From assembly GCA_964460345.1 (NCBI GenBank), contig CAYWRO010000020.1, positions 1 to 54,589 of the forward strand: DNA of 54,589 nucleotides, given 5' to 3'. The notes under the pieces are model-generated. The model worked only from the letters and a program-made list of their open reading frames with translations. It did not search any database and was not told the origin of the DNA. The DNA is from CAYWRO01 sp964460345 (lineage in GTDB: Bacteria; Planctomycetota; Phycisphaerae; Phycisphaerales; UBA1924). Positions 34,086 to 41,176 of this stretch are shown here, piece by piece. The position numbers and the translations under genes are program-made. How positions within the stretch are numbered: the first letter of the stretch is position 1; each line of letters opens with the position of its first letter.

Positions 34086-34370
34086 ATGGGACGCAGTCTG
34101 AAGAAAGGTCCGTACGTCGACGAAAGCCTGTACAAGAAGGTGCAGCGCCTGAACCAGACGGGACGCCGCGAGCCGCTGAAGACCTGGGCGCGCTCCTGCA
34201 CGATCGTTCCGGAGTTCGTCGGGTTCACCTTCAAGGTGCACAACGGCCGCGTCTTCAACGACGTGTTCGTGACCGAGGACATGGTCGGGCACAAGCTGGG
34301 CGAGTTCAGCCCGACGCGGATCTTCCGCGGCCATACGAACAAGAAGGAAGGCATCAAGTCGGGCGGCTGA
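34086..34370 (+). CDS. rpsS: 30S ribosomal protein S19
   Basis: Small-subunit head protein that contacts S13 and the A-site tRNA region. The 94-residue protein shows MGRSLKKGPYVDESLYKKV at the N-terminus and HKLGEFSPTRIFRGHTNKK near the end. The ATG at 34086 follows GAGAGG. Complete and typical. Confidence 0.97.
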   Translation: MGRSLKKGPYVDESLYKKVQRLNQTGRREPLKTWARSCTIVPEFVGFTFKVHNGRVFNDVFVTEDMVGHKLGEFSPTRIFRGHTNKKEGIKSGG

Positions 34371-34410
34371 GCCGATTGGCCCCGAACGGCATTGAACAGA
34401 GGACATACCC

Positions 34411-34968
34411 GTGAGGATTCAAGGCGACAACCTGAAGCGCAAGGCCGAGGCGGCGGGCCTCTCCGTGGAGGAGCTGGCCCAGGCCATCGAGCGCACCGGG
34501 CTGGACGGCAAGCGGGCCGAATCGGCGGTGCGGAACTGGATGCGCGGCAACGACCATCCCCGCTGCAAGGCGGAGGACGTGCGGGCGCTGGCGACGGCCC
34601 TCGGCTGCCGCGTCACCGAGATCACGCGCTTCGAGAGCCAGATCCGGCACCACCGCGGCAGCCCCCGCAAGGCGCGCCTGCTGGCCGACCTGATCCGCGG
34701 CAAGGACTTCATCTCCGCGGAGAACATGCTGACGTTCACGACCAAGCGCGCGGCCGTGAACATCAGGAAGGCCCTCAACGCCGCCCGCACCGACGCCGAG
34801 GAGTACGGGGCACGGCTCGACTCCCTCTACGTCGCCCTGTGCACGGTCGACGAAGGCCCCACCATCAAGCGGTTCCAGCCCAAGGACCGCGGCCGGGCCC
34901 ACCCGATCATGAAGCGCACCAGTCACATCACGATCGCCCTGCGAGAGCGCGCGACGGAAGGACGCTAA
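34411..34968 (+). CDS. rplV: 50S ribosomal protein L22 with N-terminal XRE-like helix-turn-helix domain
   Basis: L22 spans the large subunit and lines the exit tunnel. Of 185 residues, about 75-185 are L22, with RGSPRKARLLADLIRGK, the AVNIRKALNAARTDAEEY helix, and PKDRGRAHPIMKRTSHITIAL for the tunnel hairpin. Residues 1-74 are extra and resemble an XRE-type helix-turn-helix: LKRKAEAAGLSVEELAQAI, then AVRNWMRGNDHPRCKAEDVR and ALATALGC. The GTG at 34411 has AGAGGA at good spacing, and no start codon lies at the L22 boundary, so the extension is very probably translated. L22 normally has about 110 residues. The role of the extra domain is unknown; DNA or rRNA binding is possible. Confidence 0.93.
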   Translation: MRIQGDNLKRKAEAAGLSVEELAQAIERTGLDGKRAESAVRNWMRGNDHPRCKAEDVRALATALGCRVTEITRFESQIRHHRGSPRKARLLADLIRGKDFISAENMLTFTTKRAAVNIRKALNAARTDAEEYGARLDSLYVALCTVDEGPTIKRFQPKDRGRAHPIMKRTSHITIALRERATEGR

Positions 34969-34971
34969 TCC

Positions 34972-35676
34972 ATGGGACAGAAAACCCATCCATTCGGCCT
35001 GAGAGTCGGCATCACCGAGGCGCACCGCAGCCGCTGGTACGCCCCCAAGGCGCTCTACGGCGAACTGCTCATCGAGGATGAGAAGATCCGCCGGTTCCTC
35101 GACAACCGGCTCAACCGCACGCCCCCGCACGCGGCGGTCTCCGACATCCACATCGAGCGGACGCGCGAAGAGTTGAAGGTGATCGTCAAGACCGCCCGCC
35201 CGGGCCTGGTCATCGGCCCCAAGGGCGCCGAGGTCGATCGCATCACCGAAGAGCTGCAGTACATGACGGGCCGCAAGGTCTCGATCTCGATTATCGAGAT
35301 CAAGAACCCCGACCTGGACGCCACCCTCGACGCCGAGGTCGTCGCCGAGCAGCTCAAGAAGCGGATGAGCTTCCGCCGCGTCGTCAAGAGCCGCGCCGAG
35401 GCGTGCATGCAGGCCGGCGCCAAGGGCGTGCGGGTGCAGATCAGCGGCCGCCTGGGCGGCGCTGAAATGAGCCGCTCCGTCGACGTCCGCATGGGCTCGC
35501 TGCCCCTGAGCACGCTGCAGGCCAACGTTGACTACGGCTTCGCCGAAGCGATCACGACCTACGGCGTCATCGGCGTCAAGGTGTGGCTCTACAAGGGCTC
35601 GTACGACGAGTCGGCGGACGAAGAAGTGCAGTCGACCGCCGCGGGCGGCCGGGCGCGGGCTCGAGGCCGTCACTGA
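34972..35676 (+). CDS. rpsC: 30S ribosomal protein S3
   Basis: Small-subunit protein at the mRNA entry site with helicase function together with S4. The 234-residue protein has MGQKTHPFGLRVGITE, the KH-domain loop VIGPKGAEVDRI, and QISGRLGGAEMSRSVDVRMG. The C-terminal tail is Arg/Ala/Gly-rich. It starts three bases after rplV. Confidence 0.97.
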   Translation: MGQKTHPFGLRVGITEAHRSRWYAPKALYGELLIEDEKIRRFLDNRLNRTPPHAAVSDIHIERTREELKVIVKTARPGLVIGPKGAEVDRITEELQYMTGRKVSISIIEIKNPDLDATLDAEVVAEQLKKRMSFRRVVKSRAEACMQAGAKGVRVQISGRLGGAEMSRSVDVRMGSLPLSTLQANVDYGFAEAITTYGVIGVKVWLYKGSYDESADEEVQSTAAGGRARARGRH

Positions 35677-35729
35677 GGCAGGATTTTCAACGCACCACGC
35701 GTTTTCAGGATTTTGAGGAGTTGTAAGCC

Positions 35730-36155
35730 ATGGCGTTGATGCCAAAGAGAGTCAAGCACCGCAAGGAGTTCCGCCGCACGCGGTCCACCGCGCGGAACGC
35801 CACGAAGGGAAACTACGTGGCGTACGGCGACTACGGCCTGCAGGCGCTGGACGGGTGCTGGCTGACGGCGCGTCAGCTCGAGGCGGGCCGAATCGCGGCC
35901 CAGCACTACCTGAAGCGTGAAGGCAAGCTGTTCATCCGTGTCTTCCCGGACAAGCCGGTTTCCAAGAAGCCTCTGGAAACGCGAATGGGCAAGGGCAAGG
36001 CGGATGTGGATTACTGGGCGGCGCGCGTGCGTTCCGGCACCATGCTCTTCGAGCTGGCCGGCGTGAACGAGCAGACCGCCAAGCGGGCCCTGGTGCGCGT
36101 CGCGGCGAAGATGCCGATCCGGTGCCGCTTCGTCGCCCGCCGGGTGACGGTGTGA
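35730..36155 (+). CDS. rplP: 50S ribosomal protein L16
   Basis: Large-subunit protein near the A site that helps position tRNA. The 141-residue protein has MALMPKRVKHRKEFRRTRS and the GKGKADVDYWAARVRSGTMLFEL segment in part, ending in KMPIRCRFVARR. The ATG at 35730 follows TGAGGAG. Typical length. Confidence 0.97.
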   Translation: MALMPKRVKHRKEFRRTRSTARNATKGNYVAYGDYGLQALDGCWLTARQLEAGRIAAQHYLKREGKLFIRVFPDKPVSKKPLETRMGKGKADVDYWAARVRSGTMLFELAGVNEQTAKRALVRVAAKMPIRCRFVARRVTV

Positions 36156-36180
36156 CGAACGCTGCAAAGCGGAGAAAGCG

Positions 36181-36375
36181 ATGACGGGCGAAGAAGTACG
36201 CAAACTGAAGGACGAAGAAATCGCGCTTGAGGTGCGCCGCCTGCGCGAGAAGCTCTACACCCTGCGGACCCAGGCCGTGACGGAGAAGGTCGAGGACCTG
36301 TCGCAGTTCACCAAGATCCGGCGCGACATCGCGCGGCTCCTGACCGAGCGCAGCGCACGGGCGGCCAGGGCGTAA
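36181..36375 (+). CDS. rpmC: 50S ribosomal protein L29
   Basis: Small helical-hairpin protein near the tunnel exit. The 64-residue protein has the family pattern EVRKLKDEEIALEVRRLREKL followed by QFTKIRRDIARLLTE. Position between rplP and rpsQ is standard. Confidence 0.94.
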   Translation: MTGEEVRKLKDEEIALEVRRLREKLYTLRTQAVTEKVEDLSQFTKIRRDIARLLTERSARAARA

Positions 36376-36395
36376 CTCAAGGGAAGCGAGCAACC

Positions 36396-36668
36396 ATGAG
36401 CGAAGAATCGCTGAAGGGAACGAGAATCGGCATCGTCGAGTCGGACAAGCGCGACAAGACGCGCAAGGTGGTGGTGCGCTACAAGGTCAAGCACCCCAAG
36501 TACGGCAAGTACGTCAGCCGCCGCACCGTGCTTCACGTCCACGACGAGTCGAACGAATCGCGCCTCGGGGACAAGGTCGAGGTCGCCGAGTGCCGGCCGG
36601 TCAGCAAAACAAAGTCCTGGCGCCTTGTCCGCGTCCTGGAGCGCAGCCCGGAGGCCGTGGGCGCCTGA
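36396..36668 (+). CDS. rpsQ: 30S ribosomal protein S17
   Basis: Small-subunit assembly protein with an OB fold. The 90-residue protein has GIVESDKRDKTRKVVVRYKV, the segment HPKYGKYVSRRTVLHVHDE, and ECRPVSKTKSWRLVRVLE. Standard place and length. Confidence 0.96.
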   Translation: MSEESLKGTRIGIVESDKRDKTRKVVVRYKVKHPKYGKYVSRRTVLHVHDESNESRLGDKVEVAECRPVSKTKSWRLVRVLERSPEAVGA

Positions 36669-36696
36669 GCCCGCCGCCGGAAGAACGGAAGTCACC

Positions 36697-37083
36697 ATGC
36701 TTCAGCAGGAAACAAGATGTGAGGTCGCGGATAACTCCGGCGCGAAGATCGCCTACGTCATCCGCGTGTACGGCGGCTCCACCGCCAGCGGCCGCTTCAA
36801 GCGGCGCACCGCCGGCGTCGGCGACCGCGTGCTCGTCTCCGTGAAGAAGGCCCTCCCCGGGTCCGACATCAAGAGCGGCGACAAGTCCAAGGCCGTCGTG
36901 GTCCGCACCAGCAAGCCCACGCGCCGCGCCGACGGCTCGTACGTCAAGTTCGACGCCAACGCCGTCGTGCTCATCCAGGACGACGGCAACCCCCGCGGCA
37001 CGCGCATCTTCGGCCCCGTCGCCAGAGAGCTGCGCGAGAAGAACTACATGAAGATCGTGTCGCTTGCTCCGGAGGTGGTGTGA
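36697..37083 (+). CDS. rplN: 50S ribosomal protein L14
   Basis: Interface protein of the large subunit. The 128-residue protein begins MLQQETRCEVADNSGAK and ends with GTRIFGPVARELREKNYMKI and LAPEVV, the family signature. The ATG at 36697 gives the canonical start; the frame upstream overlaps rpsQ. Its stop overlaps the rplX start by one base. Confidence 0.97.
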   Translation: MLQQETRCEVADNSGAKIAYVIRVYGGSTASGRFKRRTAGVGDRVLVSVKKALPGSDIKSGDKSKAVVVRTSKPTRRADGSYVKFDANAVVLIQDDGNPRGTRIFGPVARELREKNYMKIVSLAPEVV

Positions 37084-37427
37084 TGGCGATGCACATCCGC
37101 AAGGGAATCAGGGTCATGATCATCGCCGGCGACGAACGCGGCGAAGAGGGCACCGTCCTGAGCGTCGATCCCAGGAAGAACACCTGTGTCATCCAGGGAC
37201 GCAACCTCAGGACCAAGCACCTGCGCCCCACGCGCGTCAGCCAGGGCGGCATCATCACCAAGGAGGCGCCCATCCACGTCTCCAACGTACAGCCCGTCGT
37301 TGACGGAAAGCCCACCCGCGTCCGCTTCGTCACAAAGTCGGACGGCACCAAGGTCGCCGTGGCGGCCCGCGGCGGCAAGGAACTCTGGACGCTCCGCAGC
37401 GCGAGCGCAAAGAACAAGTCGAAGTAA
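37083..37427 (+). CDS. rplX: 50S ribosomal protein L24
   Basis: Assembly-initiating large-subunit protein with a KOW motif. The 114-residue protein has HIRKGIRVMIIAGDERGEEGTVL (KOW) and the EAPIHVSNVQPV segment. The ATG at 37083 lies in a TGATG overlap and has GGAGGTG upstream; a GTG one codon earlier is in the same frame. Confidence 0.96.
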   Translation: MAMHIRKGIRVMIIAGDERGEEGTVLSVDPRKNTCVIQGRNLRTKHLRPTRVSQGGIITKEAPIHVSNVQPVVDGKPTRVRFVTKSDGTKVAVAARGGKELWTLRSASAKNKSK

Positions 37428-37443
37428 TCGAGGTCTAACCGAA

Positions 37444-38088
37444 ATGGCCAAGGACAAGGACAGCAAGAAGCAGGGCAAGAAGGCGGAGGCCATGCCCGAG
37501 CCCCCCAAGGGGCCGTGGCCGACGCCGCGCCTGAAGAAGATGTTCGACGAGCAGGTCTCGGCGAAGGTGGCTGAGCAGTTCGGCCTGGCCAACCCCATGC
37601 AGCGCCCCGTGATCGAGTGCATCACGATCAACGTCAACATGGGACGCCATCTGGACGGCACCAAGATTCCGCCCAACATCCGCCAGACCATTCTCGACAC
37701 GCTCACGACGATCTCCGGCCAGAAGCCGATCGTGATCGCCGCGAAGAAGAGCGTCTCGAACTTCAAGGTCCGCGAGGGCTACGAGACGGCCGCCAAGGTC
37801 ACGCTCCGGCGCGACCGCATGTGGCACTTCCTCGACCGCCTGGTCAACCTGGCCACCCCGCGAATCAAGGACTTCCGCGGCGTCAGCGACACCGCGTTCG
37901 ACCGCCAGGGCAACTACTCCATGGGCCTCAACGAGCAGGGCGTCTTCCCGGAGATCGACATGACCCGGGTCACGTTCACGCACGGCATGAACATCAACAT
38001 CTCGTTCCGCAACTCCAACCCGGAACTGAGCCGGATGATCCTGACGGAACTGGGCATGCCGTTCCGCAAGAAGGAGCAGGCGGCCTGA
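37444..38088 (+). CDS. rplE: 50S ribosomal protein L5
   Basis: Binds 5S rRNA in the central protuberance. The 214-residue protein has the family N-terminal region preceded by a Lys-rich extension of about 25 residues. It contains KIPPNIRQTILDTLTTISGQKP, KSVSNFKVREGYETAAKVTL and the RIKDFRGVSDTAFDRQGNYS signature in part. The ATG at 37444 lies 16 bases after rplX. Confidence 0.96.
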   Translation: MAKDKDSKKQGKKAEAMPEPPKGPWPTPRLKKMFDEQVSAKVAEQFGLANPMQRPVIECITINVNMGRHLDGTKIPPNIRQTILDTLTTISGQKPIVIAAKKSVSNFKVREGYETAAKVTLRRDRMWHFLDRLVNLATPRIKDFRGVSDTAFDRQGNYSMGLNEQGVFPEIDMTRVTFTHGMNINISFRNSNPELSRMILTELGMPFRKKEQAA

Positions 38089-38112
38089 GCGTCGTCTGAA
38101 GGAAGGTAGCAC

Positions 38113-38298
38113 ATGGCAACGAAGGCACAGGTCGCAAAGTCACAGCGTACGCCGAAGTACAGCTCGCGCATCGTCCGCCGGTGCGAACTCACCGGCCGGG
38201 CTCGCGGGGTGTACCGCAAGTTCCGCGTCAGCCGCATCATGCTCCGAAAGCTCGCGCTGGAAGGCAAGATCCCCGGCATGCGAAAGTCGTCCTGGTAA
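38113..38298 (+). CDS. rpsN: 30S ribosomal protein S14, short form lacking the zinc cysteines
   Basis: Small-subunit head protein. At 61 residues it has the length of the zinc-binding type Z S14 and its C-terminal VYRKFRVSRIMLRKLALEG and IPGMRKSSW. Type Z proteins carry two CxxC pairs; here only the first Cys remains (RRCELTG), and the later pair is replaced by SRIML. It is therefore probably zinc-independent. Location between rplE and rpsH is standard. Confidence 0.94.
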   Translation: MATKAQVAKSQRTPKYSSRIVRRCELTGRARGVYRKFRVSRIMLRKLALEGKIPGMRKSSW

Positions 38299-38328
38299 CT
38301 CACTCCAAAGAGAGACGGAAACACGTTC

Positions 38329-38727
38329 ATGTCCCTCAACGACCCTATTGCTGACATGCTCACGCGGATTCGCAATGCTGCGGCCAACCGGTCCAAGACC
38401 GTGCTGTGCCTCAACAGCAAGGTGTGCCGCGGCATCGCCGAAGTCCTCAAGGAAGAGGGCTACATCGACGGCTACGACGTCGTCGAGGACGGCCGCCAGG
38501 GCAAGATCCGCGTTCACCTGAAGTACGGCCCCCGCGGCGAGATCCTCCTCCACACGCTCAAGCGCGAGTCCACCCCCGGCCGCCGCGTGTACCAGAAGGT
38601 GGAGGAACTGCCCAGGCCGCTCCAGGGGCTCGGCATCGCGATCATCTCCACCTCCAAGGGCGTGCTCTCGGATCGTCGCTGCCGCGTGGAACGCGTCGGC
38701 GGTGAGCTGCTGTGCACGGTGTCGTAA
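38329..38727 (+). CDS. rpsH: 30S ribosomal protein S8
   Basis: Central-domain assembly protein that in Escherichia coli also represses the spc operon. The 132-residue protein has DPIADMLTRIRNAAANRSKTV, the PGRRVYQKVEELPRPLQGLG segment and the signature STSKGVLSDRRCR. Complete. Confidence 0.97.
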   Translation: MSLNDPIADMLTRIRNAAANRSKTVLCLNSKVCRGIAEVLKEEGYIDGYDVVEDGRQGKIRVHLKYGPRGEILLHTLKRESTPGRRVYQKVEELPRPLQGLGIAIISTSKGVLSDRRCRVERVGGELLCTVS

Positions 38728-38746
38728 CCACGAAAGGTTGAAGCCG

Positions 38747-38768
38747 ATCGCCGCGCCAGCCGGGCGAT
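38747..38768 (+). other. Hairpin between rpsH and rplF
   Basis: ATCGCC (38747-38752) pairs with GGCGAT (38763-38768) around a ten-base GC-rich loop. It is the weakest of the intergenic hairpins in the cluster and has no T tract. Confidence 0.35.
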
Positions 38769-38784
38769 TGAGGAGCAACAGACC

Positions 38785-39339
38785 ATGTCAAGGATCGGAA
38801 AGAAACCCGTTGAAGTTCCCTCCGGGGTGAAGGTCTCGATCGGCGCCGGCCGCGAGATCACCATTGAGGGCCCCAAGGGCACGCTCAAGATGACCCATCG
38901 CCCCGAGGTGAACGTCGCCTGGGACGAAAGCGAGAAGCGGATCACCGTCGGCATCGATGAGAAGCGCATGGAGGACGGTGAGGCCAGGGCCTACTGGGGC
39001 ACCACCCGCGCGCTGCTGGCGAACATGATCGTCGGCGTGACCAAGGGTTACGAGAAGTCGCTCGACGTCGTCGGCGTCGGCTGGGGCGCGCAGGTCCAGG
39101 GCAAGCAGATCCGGCTCCAGGTCGGTTTCGCCAACCCGATCTTCATGGACATCCCTTCCGGCGTCAACGTCGCCGTCGACCGCACCAATATCAAGATCTC
39201 CGGACCGGACAAGCAGACAGTCGGCCAGTTCGCCGCCGCCGTCCGGGCCAAGCGCAAGCCGGAGCCGTACAACGGCAAGGGCATCAAGTACACCGAAGAG
39301 GTAATCCGCCGCAAGGCCGGCAAGGCGTTCGGCGCCTGA
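38785..39339 (+). CDS. rplF: 50S ribosomal protein L6
   Basis: Large-subunit protein near the factor-binding site. The 184-residue protein has SRIGKKPVEVPSGVKVSI, the TRALLANMIVGVTKGYEKSL segment and the C-terminal signature PEPYNGKGIKYTEEVIRRKAGK in part. Typical length. Confidence 0.97.
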   Translation: MSRIGKKPVEVPSGVKVSIGAGREITIEGPKGTLKMTHRPEVNVAWDESEKRITVGIDEKRMEDGEARAYWGTTRALLANMIVGVTKGYEKSLDVVGVGWGAQVQGKQIRLQVGFANPIFMDIPSGVNVAVDRTNIKISGPDKQTVGQFAAAVRAKRKPEPYNGKGIKYTEEVIRRKAGKAFGA

Positions 39340-39363
39340 TAACGGAACAAGCAGAGGCACGAC

Positions 39364-39717
39364 ATGGACACCCCAAAGCAGAAAGCGATCCGTCGGCAGC
39401 GTCGCCACCGCGTCATTCGCAAGCGCGTCCGCGGCACGCCCGACAAGCCGCGCCTGTGCGTCTATCGCTCCAACAAGCACATTTACGTCCAGGTCATCGA
39501 TGACCTGGCCGGCCACACGCTCGCCGCTGCTTCCTCGCAGGAGGAAGGGGCCACCGGCGCCAAGGCGGAAGCCGCCAAGGCGGTCGGACGCCTCGTCGCC
39601 GAGCGGGCGAAGCAGGCCGGAGTTCAGGCCGTCTGCTTCGATCGCGGCGGCTTCAAGTATCACGGGCGGATCAAGGCGCTGGCCGACGCCGCCAGGGAAA
39701 ACGGACTGCAGTTCTGA
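39364..39717 (+). CDS. rplR: 50S ribosomal protein L18
   Basis: Binds 5S rRNA with L5. The 117-residue protein has RVRGTPDKPRLCVYRSNKHIY and ends FDRGGFKYHGRIKALADAAR then GLQF. Complete, typical length. Confidence 0.97.
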   Translation: MDTPKQKAIRRQRRHRVIRKRVRGTPDKPRLCVYRSNKHIYVQVIDDLAGHTLAAASSQEEGATGAKAEAAKAVGRLVAERAKQAGVQAVCFDRGGFKYHGRIKALADAARENGLQF

Positions 39718-39724
39718 CCGGGAC

Positions 39725-39742
39725 GCCGGCCTCTTCGCCGGC
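39725..39742 (+). other. Hairpin between rplR and rpsE
   Basis: GCCGGC (39725-39730) and GCCGGC (39737-39742) are self-complementary and form a six-base-pair stem with a CTCTTC loop. No T tract. Confidence 0.45.
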
Positions 39743-39768
39743 ACGCCGGATCTCATTGAGAGCACCTC

Positions 39769-40482
39769 ATGGCACAGATGATGGAAGAATCAACGGGGCT
39801 GAGCGATTACACGATCGGCATCTACCGAACGGCGGCGACGGTCAAGGGTGGCCGGCGCTTCAGCTTCGGTGCGCTCGTGGTCGTCGGCGATCGCAACGGC
39901 CGCGTTGGCTACGGCTACGGCAAGGCCAACGAAGTCCCCAACGCGATCGAAAAGGCGCAGAAGGCCGCCAAGCGGGCCCTCATCACCGTGCCGCGCATCG
40001 GCACCACGATCAACCACGAGGTTGAAGGGCGCTTCAGCTCCTCCAAGGTCCGCCTCCTGCCCGCCTCCCCCGGTACGGGCGTCATCGCCGGCGGCGTGGT
40101 GCGCAACATCCTTGAGATGGCCGGCATCAGCGACTGCCTCAGCAAGTGCTACGGCTCCACCAACGCACGCAACGTCGTGAAGGCCGTCTTCGACGGGCTT
40201 GAGCAGCTCCGCACGCCGGACACCGTCGCCTCGCTCCGCGGCGTCGAGCTCGGTGAGACCGACATCGAGGAGCGCATCGAGCGCGGCAAGGGATTCATGC
40301 CCGTCTCCGGCGGAAGCTCGGAAAAGGCACGCGCCCCCGTCAACACCGTCGGCCAGGATCGCCGGGGCGGCGCCCGCGGCGGACGCCGCGGCGGGCCGGG
40401 CGGCGGCCGTGGTCGCCGCACCGGAGAGGCCGCTCCCGAGGCGAGCCGCGAAGAAGCGGCGCCCGAATCCACTGAGTCCTGA
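39769..40482 (+). CDS. rpsE: 30S ribosomal protein S5 with RGG-like C-terminal tail
   Basis: Small-subunit protein for decoding fidelity. The 237-residue protein has GGRRFSFGALVVVGDRNGRVG, GYGKANEVPNAIEKAQ and PASPGTGVIAGGVVRNIL. The core ends near residue 165, and the remaining 70 residues are an added tail with GGARGGRRGGPGGGRGRRTG followed by an acidic Glu/Ala stretch. The tail is RGG-like and may bind RNA. rpmD (L30), which normally follows, is absent; rplO comes next. Confidence 0.96.
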   Translation: MAQMMEESTGLSDYTIGIYRTAATVKGGRRFSFGALVVVGDRNGRVGYGYGKANEVPNAIEKAQKAAKRALITVPRIGTTINHEVEGRFSSSKVRLLPASPGTGVIAGGVVRNILEMAGISDCLSKCYGSTNARNVVKAVFDGLEQLRTPDTVASLRGVELGETDIEERIERGKGFMPVSGGSSEKARAPVNTVGQDRRGGARGGRRGGPGGGRGRRTGEAAPEASREEAAPESTES

Positions 40483-40517
40483 ACCGCATCAGACTTTTTT
40501 CTCGGGAGATCCCGATC

Positions 40518-41120
40518 ATGATGATTCACGAGATCACGGCCAAGGCCGGTCGAAACAAGCAGAGCAAGCGGGTGGGACGCGGACGCGGCGCCGGTGGCAA
40601 GCGCGCCGGTCGCGGCCAGAAGGGCGCCGGCAGCCGTTCGGGCAACTCCCGTCGCGCTCAGTTTGAGGGCGGCCAGATGCCCTACTTCCGCCGCCTGGCC
40701 AAGTATGGCTTCTCCAATGCCCAGTTCACGACCAAGTTCTGGATCGTGAACCTCCGCAGCATTCTGGATCACGCCGACTTCGCCGGTGGTGGCGACATTT
40801 CCGCGGATTCGCTCATCAAGGCCGGCCTCATCCGCGACACCAGCCGCGATGTGAAGATCCTGGGCGATCTCGGCGACCGCAAGGTGGGCGTCAAGCTCAG
40901 CGTGACTGCCAGCCGCGTCTCCGCCTCCGCCCGTAAGGCCATCGAGGATGCCGGCGGCACCGTCAACGAGACCGGCACCCGCCGCGACCGCGTCCGAGGC
41001 GTCGATCGCAACGCCGAGGACAAGACCCCCAAGAACCTCACCAAGAAGCTCGGTCGCTTCCGCCGCCGCTCCGCGCCGGCGACCCCGGCAGCTCCGGCGG
41101 CCGGCGCTGAGACCGAATGA
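40518..41120 (+). CDS. rplO: 50S ribosomal protein L15
   Basis: Late-assembling large-subunit protein. The 200-residue protein has KRVGRGRGAGGKRAGRGQKG, SRSGNSRRAQFEGGQMPYFRR and the C-terminal family region VKLSVTASRVSASARKAIEDAGG. About 50 extra residues follow, Lys/Arg-rich then Pro/Ala-rich, beyond the usual 145. The start is one of two adjacent ATG codons (40518, 40521) after GGGAG. Confidence 0.95.
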   Translation: MMIHEITAKAGRNKQSKRVGRGRGAGGKRAGRGQKGAGSRSGNSRRAQFEGGQMPYFRRLAKYGFSNAQFTTKFWIVNLRSILDHADFAGGGDISADSLIKAGLIRDTSRDVKILGDLGDRKVGVKLSVTASRVSASARKAIEDAGGTVNETGTRRDRVRGVDRNAEDKTPKNLTKKLGRFRRRSAPATPAAPAAGAETE

Positions 41121-41176
41121 CGGCGCGTCCGCCGCGGCGGACGTGAGGTGTTCGAACGAGTCACCGACGAGACCAG

